This document shows positions 26,276 to 33,319 of a DNA stretch of 64,000 nt, one piece after another (within the stretch, counting starts at the first letter, position 1; each line of letters begins with the position of its first letter). The stretch is from positions 1 to 64,000 of the forward strand of contig NZ_NKCN01000023.1 of NCBI RefSeq assembly GCF_002245535.1. The letters are read 5' to 3'. The DNA comes from Mycobacterium lehmannii (GTDB taxonomy: Bacteria; Actinomycetota; Actinomycetes; Mycobacteriales; Mycobacteriaceae). Under the pieces are notes generated by a model. It did no database searches. It saw only the letters and a program-made list of their open reading frames with translations, and was not told where the DNA came from. A program made the translations under genes and the position numbers.

Positions 26276-27961
26276 ATGACCTCCGCCGAGTCGGATGCGA
26301 GCCCCGACGGCTCGACCGGCGACCTGACCTTCGACGACCTGCAGATTCACCCTTCGGTGCTGCGGGCCGTCGTCGACGTCGGCTACGAGACGCCGTCAGC
26401 GATCCAGGCGGCCACCATTCCGGCCATGATGGCCGGTTCCGACGTGGTGGGTCTGGCCCAGACCGGCACCGGCAAGACCGCCGCGTTCGCGATTCCGATC
26501 CTGTCGAAGATCGACACCGACAGCCGGGCGACCCAGGCGCTGGTCCTGGCGCCGACGCGCGAGCTGGCGCTGCAGGTGGCCGAGGCGTTCGGCCGCTACG
26601 GCGCGCACCTGCCGGAGGTCAACGTGCTGCCGATCTACGGCGGGTCGTCGTACGGTCCGCAGCTGGCGGGGCTCAAACGCGGCGCGCAGGTCGTCGTCGG
26701 CACGCCGGGCCGGGTGATCGACCACCTCGAGAAGGGCCGCCTGGACCTGTCGCGGCTCGACTATCTCGTGCTCGACGAGGCCGACGAGATGCTGCAGATG
26801 GGCTTCGCCGAGGACGTCGAGCGCATCCTGTCCGACACCCCCGAGTTCAAGCAGGTCGCATTGTTCTCGGCGACCATGCCGCCGGCGATCCGCAAGATCA
26901 CCAAGAAATACCTGCACGACCCGGTCGAGGTCACGGTCAAGGCGAAAACCGCCACCGCAGAGAACATTTCGCAGCGCTACATCCAGGTCTCGGGCCACCG
27001 CAAGATGGATGCGCTGACGCGCGTGCTCGAGGTGGAGGAGGGCGACGCGATGATCGTGTTCGTCCGCACCAAACAAGCCACCGAAGAGGTCGCCGAACGG
27101 CTCAAGGCCAGAGGCTTCGCCGCGGCGGCGATCAACGGAGACATCCCGCAGGCGCAGCGTGAGCGCACCATCGCCGCATTGAAGGACGGCCGGATCGACA
27201 TCCTGATCGCGACGGATGTCGCCGCACGCGGACTGGACGTCGAACGCATCTCGCACGTGTTGAACTACGACATCCCCAACGACACCGAGTCCTATGTGCA
27301 CCGCATCGGTCGCACGGGGCGGGCGGGCCGGTCCGGGTCGGCGTTGCTGTTCGTCACGCCGCGCGAGCGCCATCTGCTCAAGGCCATCGAGAAGGCCACC
27401 CGGTCCAAGCTGGTCGAGGCGGAACTGCCCACGGTCGAGGACGTCAACGCCCAGCGGGTGGCGAAGTTCCGCGACTCGATCACCGAAGCGCTCAGCGCTC
27501 CGGGCGTCGACGTCTTCCGCAGCATCATCGAGGACTACGAACGCGAGCACGACGTGCCGATCGCCGACATCGCGGCGGCGTTGGCCACGCAGGCGCACGG
27601 CGGTGACGAGTTCTTCATGGTCGAACCGCCGCCGGAGAAACGACGCGAACGCGAAGAGCGTCCCCGCCGCGACAAGCCCGACCGCAAACCGCGGGAAGGC
27701 CTGGCCACCTACCGCATCTCGGTGGGCAAACGGCACAAGGTCGGACCCGGCCACATCGTCGGTGCCATCGCCAACGAAGGCGGTCTGCACCGCAGCGACT
27801 TCGGCCACATCACCATCCGCCCGGATTTCTCGTTGGTGGAGCTGCCCGCCGATCTGCCGAGGAAGACTCTCAAAGCCCTTGAGAACACCCGTATCTCGGG
27901 GGTGAAGATCAACCTGCAGCCCGACCGACGGCCGGACAAGGGCCGGCACAAGCAGAGATGA
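26276..27961 (+). CDS. deaD: DEAD-box ATP-dependent RNA helicase DeaD
   Basis: DeaD unwinds RNA duplexes and supports ribosome assembly and mRNA turnover, especially in the cold. The 561-residue product equals M. tuberculosis DeaD (563). Visible motifs in order are motif I AQTGTGKT, Ia PTRELALQV, II DEAD in VLDEADEMLQMGF, III SAT, the C-terminal-domain ARGLDVERISH, and VI HRIGRTGRAGR. The basic, arginine-rich linker around residue 460 leads to a DbpA-type RNA-binding domain (YRISVGKRHKVGPGHIVGAI). The ATG at 26276 lies at leaderless distance from a -10 box. The stop overlaps the next gene's start (ATGA). Confidence 0.95.
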   Translation: MTSAESDASPDGSTGDLTFDDLQIHPSVLRAVVDVGYETPSAIQAATIPAMMAGSDVVGLAQTGTGKTAAFAIPILSKIDTDSRATQALVLAPTRELALQVAEAFGRYGAHLPEVNVLPIYGGSSYGPQLAGLKRGAQVVVGTPGRVIDHLEKGRLDLSRLDYLVLDEADEMLQMGFAEDVERILSDTPEFKQVALFSATMPPAIRKITKKYLHDPVEVTVKAKTATAENISQRYIQVSGHRKMDALTRVLEVEEGDAMIVFVRTKQATEEVAERLKARGFAAAAINGDIPQAQRERTIAALKDGRIDILIATDVAARGLDVERISHVLNYDIPNDTESYVHRIGRTGRAGRSGSALLFVTPRERHLLKAIEKATRSKLVEAELPTVEDVNAQRVAKFRDSITEALSAPGVDVFRSIIEDYEREHDVPIADIAAALATQAHGGDEFFMVEPPPEKRREREERPRRDKPDRKPREGLATYRISVGKRHKVGPGHIVGAIANEGGLHRSDFGHITIRPDFSLVELPADLPRKTLKALENTRISGVKINLQPDRRPDKGRHKQR

Positions 27962-29097
27962 CGCTGTCGCGCGGCTTGGACGCGCAGGGCGGACTCGAAT
28001 CCGTCAGCAGGGTCGAACGTGTCTCCTCGCTCACCGGTATCCGCGCCGTCGCCGCATTGTTGGTGATGCTCACCCACGCCGCGTACACGACCGGCAAGTA
28101 CCCGCAGGGCTATGTCGGTTTGGTGTACTCGCGCGCCGAGATCGGGGTGCCGATCTTCTTCGTGCTCAGCGGGTTTCTGTTGTTCTCGCCATGGGTGAAG
28201 GCTTCCGCGGAGGGTAGGCCCGGACCTTCGGTGCGCCGCTACGCCTGGCGCCGGGTGCTTCGCATCATGCCCGCGTACGTCGTCACGGTCCTTGCGGCAT
28301 ACCTCGTCTACCACTTCCGCACGGCGGGCCCGAACCCCGGACACACATGGGAGGGGTTGCTGCGCAACCTCACGCTGACCCAGATCTACACCGATAGCTA
28401 CCTGTATTCGTTTCTGCATCAAGGGCTTACGCAGATGTGGAGCCTGGCGGTAGAGGTTGCATTCTATGCAGTGCTGCCCCTGCTGGCGTGGTTGTTGCTG
28501 GTGGTCCTGTGCCGACGACGGTGGCGTCCGGGCGTGCTGATCGGCGGACTGGTCGCCCTGGCACTGATCACGCCGGCATGGCTGATCCTGGTGCACACCA
28601 CCGATTTTCTGCCCGACGGCGCGCGGCTGTGGCTGCCGTCGTACCTCGTCTGGTTCATCGGCGGGATGTTGCTTTCGGCGTTGCAACCGCTGGGGGTGCG
28701 GGCTTACGGCCTGGCTTGCATACCGCTGGCGGTGGCGTGTTATTTCATTGCGTCCACGCCCATCGCCGGGGAGCCGACCACGTCGCCCACCGAGCTGCGC
28801 GAGGCCTTGGTGAAGGTGTTCTTCTACACGGTGATCGCCACGCTGGCGGTGGCGCCGCTGGCGCTCGGTGATCGCGGCGTCTACGCCCGGCTACTGTCCA
28901 GTCGGCCGATGGTGTTCCTCGGGGAGATCTCCTACGAGATCTTCCTGATCCACCTGATCTTGATGGAGCTGGCGATGGTGGAGGTGCTGCACTATCCGAT
29001 CTACACCGGTTCGATCGTCATACTGTTCCTCGTCACCTTCGTGATGACAGTCCCGCTGGCGTGGCTCCTGCACCGGTTCACCCGCGTGCGGTCCTGA
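27958..29097 (+). CDS. Acyltransferase family 3 membrane protein
   Basis: A 379-residue integral membrane O-acyltransferase of the OafA/YrhL type, equivalent in place to Rv1254 (about 383 residues). These enzymes transfer acyl groups to sugars or glycolipids on the membrane. The N-terminal catalytic region has RVSSLTGIRAVAALLVMLTH, with the family Arg and His, and GVPIFFVLSGFLLFSPW. The SLAVEVAFYAVLPLLAW segment is the conserved 'W-S-L-x-V-E' motif. About ten membrane helices are expected, ending in a basic tail. Its ATG overlaps the deaD stop by four bases, so the genes are cotranscribed and coupled. The substrate is unknown. Confidence 0.85.
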   Translation: MTLSRGLDAQGGLESVSRVERVSSLTGIRAVAALLVMLTHAAYTTGKYPQGYVGLVYSRAEIGVPIFFVLSGFLLFSPWVKASAEGRPGPSVRRYAWRRVLRIMPAYVVTVLAAYLVYHFRTAGPNPGHTWEGLLRNLTLTQIYTDSYLYSFLHQGLTQMWSLAVEVAFYAVLPLLAWLLLVVLCRRRWRPGVLIGGLVALALITPAWLILVHTTDFLPDGARLWLPSYLVWFIGGMLLSALQPLGVRAYGLACIPLAVACYFIASTPIAGEPTTSPTELREALVKVFFYTVIATLAVAPLALGDRGVYARLLSSRPMVFLGEISYEIFLIHLILMELAMVEVLHYPIYTGSIVILFLVTFVMTVPLAWLLHRFTRVRS

Positions 29098-29099
29098 CG

Positions 29100-29135
29100 G
29101 CCCGCTAAGGCTCGAAGCGGGCTATCTGCCGCTTC
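29100..29135 (+). terminator. Two overlapping alternative hairpins after the acyltransferase gene
   Basis: GCCCGCT (29100-29106) pairs with AGCGGGC (29116-29122). GAAGCGG (29114-29120) pairs with CCGCTTC (29129-29135). The stems share bases 29116-29120 and exclude each other. They lie directly after the stop codon and before the iron-regulated gene, so termination is the simplest reading. Confidence 0.5.
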
Positions 29136-29148
29136 CGCACATCGGAGA

Positions 29149-29167
29149 TTAGGGTAGCCTAACCGGG
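29149..29167 (+). promoter_or_regulatory. IdeR-like iron box
   Basis: TTAGGGTAGCCTAACCGGG matches the mycobacterial IdeR consensus TTAGGTTAGGCTAACCTAA at 14 of 19 positions. A -10 hexamer TAGCCT (29155-29160) lies inside it, so iron-loaded IdeR would block RNA polymerase. It lies 22 bases upstream of a siderophore-interacting protein gene, which supports the assignment. Confidence 0.75.
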
Positions 29168-29189
29168 ACAGCGACACGGAAGGCTAGTG

Positions 29190-29906
29190 ATGTCGGACAA
29201 GAAGCCAACGCGAGGTTTCCAGGGCGCGGTGCTCAAGCTGCTGCGCGCGGGCGACTATCGGCTGACCGTGACCGGTAAGCGGGAGATCAGCCCGCACTAC
29301 CTGCGGCTGAGCTTCGACGCAGGCGGCATGCTCGAAGGCTCGCCGCTGCACCCGACGATGTGGATCCGCATGTGGTTCGCCGATGGCGAGAAACTGCACC
29401 AGCGCGGCTACACGCTGGTCGACCCGAACCCAGCAGCCAACACCGTCGACATCGAGTTCGCGCTGCATGACGGCGTCGCCTCGCACTGGGCGGAAAACGC
29501 GCAACCCGGCGACACGATCGAGGTCACGGTGCTCGGCAGCAATTTCACGCTGCCCGAACCGCCGCCTGCCGGTTACGTGATCGTCGGCGACACCGCGTCG
29601 CTGCCCGCCATCAACTCGTTGCTGACCGCGATCGGCGACACCCCGGCGCGGGTGTTCTTGGAGGCCGCACACGACGACGACCGGCAGCTACCGGTCGCCC
29701 GCACCACCGACGTGATGTGGGTGGACCGCAAGAACGCCGGCGAAGCGCTGGTGGAAGCGGTGGCCGCAGCCGCGTTCGACGCCCCCGACCACTTCGGATG
29801 GGTGGCATGCGACAACCGCACGACCCGCGCGGTGGCCAAGGTCTTCCGCGAGCAGTACAAGATCTCGAAGAAGGCGATCAAGGCCCAGGCTTACTGGGTG
29901 GCCTGA
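29190..29906 (+). CDS. Siderophore-interacting FAD-dependent ferric reductase (SIP family)
   Basis: SIP-family flavoproteins release iron from ferric siderophores in the cytoplasm by reduction. The 238-residue protein starts at an ATG after GGAAGG. The FAD-binding domain has RGYTLVDPNP (an R-x-Y-T flavin motif) and DIEFALHDGVASHWAENAQP. The C-terminal SIP domain has VIVGDTASLPAINSLLTAI and the end motif DNRTTRAVAKVFREQYKI. An IdeR-like box with an embedded -10 hexamer upstream indicates repression by iron. No equivalent is recalled between Rv1254 and Rv1255c of M. tuberculosis, so it is an accessory gain. It is convergent with the TetR gene. Confidence 0.85.
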   Translation: MSDKKPTRGFQGAVLKLLRAGDYRLTVTGKREISPHYLRLSFDAGGMLEGSPLHPTMWIRMWFADGEKLHQRGYTLVDPNPAANTVDIEFALHDGVASHWAENAQPGDTIEVTVLGSNFTLPEPPPAGYVIVGDTASLPAINSLLTAIGDTPARVFLEAAHDDDRQLPVARTTDVMWVDRKNAGEALVEAVAAAAFDAPDHFGWVACDNRTTRAVAKVFREQYKISKKAIKAQAYWVA

Positions 29907-29916
29907 CAATCCGGCG

Positions 29917-30501
29917 CTAGAGTGTCGGCTCCCGTTGGCTGGGCAGCACGATCGGAACGACGAACTCCTCGAGCATCGACCGCTCGTCGTCCTCGTCGTG
30001 GCCGGGGAACAGCATCAGCGAGGTCATCACCCGCACCAGCCACCGCGCGCGGTGTGCGACCAACTCCGGCGCGTCGGGACCGAGCGAGATGACGAACGCC
30101 TCGGTCAGCGCCTTGATCACCTCGGACTCCTCGGCCATCTCCGCACCGATCGGTCGCTGGGTCGTGGCGAACCACGATGCCAGGGCTGGGCTTTCGCGCA
30201 CGTTGCGCAGCGAGGCCAGCATCCCTTCGATCAACCGCTCACGCGGATCGGTCAGCGCGTTGATCTGTTCGGTCATCTCCCGGTACAGCCGGTAGCTCTC
30301 GCGGTGCACGTAGGCGGTGTAGAGTGCTTCGCGGTTCTCGAAGTAGCGGTACAGCGTGGCGCGAGAACATCCTGCCGCCGAAGCGATCTCATTCATGCCG
30401 ACGGTGGCGGCCTCTTTCTGGGTGAACAGCTCACCCGCCGCGTCGAGAATGCGGTCCGCGGCCACCTCGGTGCGCCGCGCGGCCAACCAGTCACCGGCCA
30501 T
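29917..30501 (-). CDS. TetR-family regulator of the cyp130 operon
   Basis: A 194-residue TetR-type repressor, corresponding to Rv1255c. The N-terminal helix-turn-helix is clear: ILDAAGELFTQKEAATVGMN, then ASAAGCSRATLYRYFENREA at about residues 17-60. The C-terminal ligand-binding region is helical and variable (EVIKALTEAFVISLGPDAPE). Its ATG overlaps the cyp130 stop codon (TGATG), so regulator and P450 are one transcript and it probably autoregulates. The inverted repeat ATGAGACA/TGTCTCAT over the cyp130 start is a candidate binding site. The inducer is unknown. Confidence 0.85.
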   Translation of the reverse strand: MAGDWLAARRTEVAADRILDAAGELFTQKEAATVGMNEIASAAGCSRATLYRYFENREALYTAYVHRESYRLYREMTEQINALTDPRERLIEGMLASLRNVRESPALASWFATTQRPIGAEMAEESEVIKALTEAFVISLGPDAPELVAHRARWLVRVMTSLMLFPGHDEDDERSMLEEFVVPIVLPSQREPTL

Positions 30502-31742
30502 CAAGCAACCACCTCGAACGGAACGGACAGCGGTCGTCGCACATAACTGCCACCGGCCCAGACGATTGCGCTCTCGTCGACTTCGAAGTCGGGGATACGG
30601 GTCAGCAGTTCGGTCAGAGCGACGCGCGACTGCATGCGCGCGGCCGCCGCGCCGAGGCAGTGGTGCGCGCCGTGGCTGAAGGTCAAAATGTTGCGGGGTC
30701 TGCGCGTCACGTCGAGTTCGGATGCGTCATCGCCGAATTGGCGTTCGTCGCGGTTGGCCGATGCGTAGAGGAACAGCACCCGTCTGCCCTCCGGGATGGT
30801 GGTGTCGGCCACCGTCACATCGCGTGTGACGGTGCGGGCCAGCCCCTGCACCGGCGAGGTCATGCGCAGAAACTCGTCGACCGAATCCGGTATCAGGTCC
30901 GGGTTTTCGACGAGAAGGTGACGCTGTTCGGGGCGCTGATGGAGCAACTGGACCGAGCCGCCGAGCATGCCGGTGGTGGTGTCGTTCCCGCCGGTGACCA
31001 TGGTGAAGGTGAACGCGAGGATCGACAGCACACCCGCGATGTCGCCGTCGGCGCCCACACCTGCGGCCACCAGATGCGACACGGTGTCGTCCTCCGGCTG
31101 GACCCGTCGACGTTCGATGAGATCGGTGAAGTAGGCCATCATCTCGCCCAGCTTGTCGCCGAGCGTCTCGAGCGCACCGCCGATTCCGCCGTCGGCGGTG
31201 TTGGCGGCGACGATCGCCTCGGTCCAGCCGTCGAACTTGTCGCGATCGGCCTCCGGTACGCCGAGGTAGTGGGCGACCACCATGGAAGGCAGCGGTTTGA
31301 ACAGTTCGGCGACGATGTCGCCGCCGCCGTTGCTCCGGATGCGTTCGATGCGCTCGACGACGTAATCGCGGACCTTCGGCTCGACCGCCTCGACCTGCCG
31401 AGGCGTGAACCCCCGCGACACCAGCTTGCGGAACTCGGTGTGCACGGGCGGGTCCTGCATGACCATCGGCGGGTTGTCGGCCAAGCCGATCAGCTCGAGC
31501 TCCCCGTAGTTGACCGTGAGCCCCTGCGCCGAGGAGAACGTCTCGTGATCACGCGCGGCGGCCCAGATGTCGGCATGGCGCGACATGACGTAGTAGTCGT
31601 GATCGGGCCGGTCGCGCGGCACGACGTGGTGTACGGGGTCATGGTCGCGCAGCGCCTGATACATCGGCCACGGATCGGCCCACGTGTCGGCGTTGGCGAG
31701 CTGGAATCGGACCGGCGTGTCATGAGACAGAGTAGCCGTCAT
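30501..31742 (-). CDS. cyp130: Cytochrome P450 CYP130
   Basis: A haem monooxygenase of 413 residues, close to M. tuberculosis CYP130 (Rv1256c, 405 residues) over its length. From memory, segments such as NYGELELIGL, KLVSRGFTPRQVEAVEP and GGSYVRRPLSVPF are nearly the same. The I-helix oxygen-activation motif is MVTGGNDTTTGM and the K-helix ExxR is in DEFLRMTSP. The haem-ligand cysteine is in FSHGAHHCLGAAAARM. The physiological substrate of CYP130 is unknown. The ATG at 31742 has -35 TTGACA and a -10-like TACCAA exactly at leaderless distance, overlapped by an inverted repeat. The downstream TetR gene is translationally coupled. Confidence 0.95.
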   Translation of the reverse strand: MTATLSHDTPVRFQLANADTWADPWPMYQALRDHDPVHHVVPRDRPDHDYYVMSRHADIWAAARDHETFSSAQGLTVNYGELELIGLADNPPMVMQDPPVHTEFRKLVSRGFTPRQVEAVEPKVRDYVVERIERIRSNGGGDIVAELFKPLPSMVVAHYLGVPEADRDKFDGWTEAIVAANTADGGIGGALETLGDKLGEMMAYFTDLIERRRVQPEDDTVSHLVAAGVGADGDIAGVLSILAFTFTMVTGGNDTTTGMLGGSVQLLHQRPEQRHLLVENPDLIPDSVDEFLRMTSPVQGLARTVTRDVTVADTTIPEGRRVLFLYASANRDERQFGDDASELDVTRRPRNILTFSHGAHHCLGAAAARMQSRVALTELLTRIPDFEVDESAIVWAGGSYVRRPLSVPFEVVA

Positions 31743-31749
31743 GTCTCAT
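31722..31749. promoter_or_regulatory. Inverted repeat over the cyp130 start codon (candidate TetR operator)
   Basis: ATGAGACA (31722-31729), twelve bases, TGTCTCAT (31742-31749) is a perfect 8-bp inverted repeat covering the start codon and the inner edge of the promoter. A related half, GAGAC, recurs further upstream at about 31782-31786 on the minus strand. Confidence 0.5.
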
Positions 31750-31778
31750 TGGTACGACAGAACCGGGGGCCATGTCAA
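31749..31778 (-). promoter_or_regulatory. cyp130 promoter, -35 TTGACA
   Basis: On the minus strand TTGACA (31778-31773) is followed after 18 bases by TACCAA (31754-31749). The latter lies at -12 to -7 relative to the cyp130 ATG, predicting a leaderless mRNA. Confidence 0.5.
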
Positions 31779-31854
31779 TAGTCTCAACCTCGAAACCGAC
31801 GAATTGGTCGAAGCCCGCGAGTGATTTCAACCAATACGTCGGCCTCGGCGCAAA

Positions 31855-33219
31855 TCAAATCGCGGCACCCGGGTTGAGGATGTTGTCCGGATCGAGCGCG
31901 GCTTTGATCCGCCGGTTGAGCTCCATCGCCTCCGGGCCGATCTGACCGGCCAGCCACGGCCGCTTCAGCCTGCCGACGCCGTGTTCGCCGGTGATCGTGC
32001 CGCCCAGGCTCACGGCCAGGTCCATGATCTCGCCGAACGCCTGGTGGGCGCGTTCGGTCATCGCGGGATCGGCGGGGTCGTAGACGATCAGCGGATGCGT
32101 GTTGCCGTCGCCGGCATGGGCGATCACCGAGATCAGCAATTCATGGTTGGCCGCGATCTTGGCCACGCCGCCGACCAGATCGGCCAACGCGGGCAACGGA
32201 ACTCCGACGTCCTCGAGCAGCAGCGAGCCCTTCAACTCCACGGCCGGAATGCAGAACCGCCGCGCGGCGACGAAGGCCTCGCCCTCCTCGGGGTCCGACG
32301 TCGAGAACACTTCCTTGGCGCCGTGTTCGGTGAAGACGTCGGCCATGAACCGGGCGTCCTCGGCGCCGGACGGACCCCGGTCGTCGGAGGCGGCCACCAG
32401 CATCGCCGCGGCGCTGCGGTCGAGGCCCATCTTCAGCTTGTCCTCGACGGCGTTGATGGCCGCCGAGTCCATGAACTCCAGCATCGAGGGCCGGATCCTG
32501 GCCGTGATCGCGACGACGGCCGCCGCCGCGGATTCCACCGAACCGAAGGCCGCGACCACGGTGCACGCCGCCGACTGTGCGGGCAGCAGCTTCAGCGTCA
32601 CCTCGGTCACCACGCCGAGCGTGCCCTCGCTGCCGACGAACAACTTGGTCAGCGGCAGCCCGGCGACGTCTTTGAGCCGCGGGCCGCCGAGCCGCACCGC
32701 GGTGCCGTCGGCGAGCACCACCTGCAGTCCGAGCACGTAATCCGTTGTGACACCGTACTTCACGCAGCACAGGCCACCGGCATTGGTGGCCACGTTGCCG
32801 CCGATGCTGCAGATTTCGAACGACGACGGGTCCGGCGGGTACCACAGCCCGAACTCCGCGACCGCCTTCTTGACCTCCGCATTGAGCAGACCGGGTTGGA
32901 CGACTGCGGTGCGCGTCACCGGGTCGACGGTGATGTCGCGCATCTTCTCGGTCGTCAGCACGATGGCGCCGTCGAGGGCCGATGCGCCGCCGGACAGCCC
33001 GGTGCCCATACCGCGTGGTACCACAGCGATTTTGTTCGCGGTCGCCCAGCGGAGCACGGCTTGTACCTCTTCGGTGCTGCGCGGCCGCACTACCGCCAGC
33101 GGTGTGCCCGCGTTCGGGTCGAGCGCCCGGTCCTGCCGGTATGACCCCAGGATGTCCGGATCGGTGACGACGGCTCCCTCGGGCAGCGCGTCGACCAGAT
33201 CGGCCAGGGGTGACTCCAC
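31855..33219 (-). CDS. FAD-linked oxidase, glycolate/D-lactate dehydrogenase-like
   Basis: A 454-residue flavoprotein equivalent to Rv1257c (455 residues). The GTG at 33219 was chosen for this length; the frame is open far upstream without support. The PCMH-type FAD-binding domain contains IAVVPRGMGTGLSGGASAL, SIGGNVATNAGGLCCVKYG and LFVGSEGTLGVVTEVTLKLL. The C-terminal domain ends with IAHAGDGNTHPLIVYD and GGTITGEHGVGRLKRPWLA, where the histidines belong to the active-site/metal region of the D-lactate/glycolate dehydrogenase class. It probably oxidises a 2-hydroxy acid and passes electrons to the respiratory chain, but substrate and acceptor are not determined. It is a paralogue of the gene at 19631-20983. 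Confidence 0.85.
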   Translation of the reverse strand: MESPLADLVDALPEGAVVTDPDILGSYRQDRALDPNAGTPLAVVRPRSTEEVQAVLRWATANKIAVVPRGMGTGLSGGASALDGAIVLTTEKMRDITVDPVTRTAVVQPGLLNAEVKKAVAEFGLWYPPDPSSFEICSIGGNVATNAGGLCCVKYGVTTDYVLGLQVVLADGTAVRLGGPRLKDVAGLPLTKLFVGSEGTLGVVTEVTLKLLPAQSAACTVVAAFGSVESAAAAVVAITARIRPSMLEFMDSAAINAVEDKLKMGLDRSAAAMLVAASDDRGPSGAEDARFMADVFTEHGAKEVFSTSDPEEGEAFVAARRFCIPAVELKGSLLLEDVGVPLPALADLVGGVAKIAANHELLISVIAHAGDGNTHPLIVYDPADPAMTERAHQAFGEIMDLAVSLGGTITGEHGVGRLKRPWLAGQIGPEAMELNRRIKAALDPDNILNPGAAI

Positions 33220-33307
33220 AGCGCCATGGTACGAGCCGGCGGGTTCGACTGGTCCGGAGCCGCGTGACGGCGGCTCGAAAACACGCGCGGGTGGGAGAAC
33301 TGCGGGA

Positions 33308-33313
33308 TATAGT
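33308..33313 (+). promoter_or_regulatory. -10 hexamer (TATAGT) of the LuxR-family gene
   Basis: TATAGT occupies exactly -12 to -7 relative to the GTG at 33320, predicting a leaderless transcript and supporting that start. No -35 element is recognisable. Confidence 0.6.
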
Positions 33314-33319
33314 TCCGCC

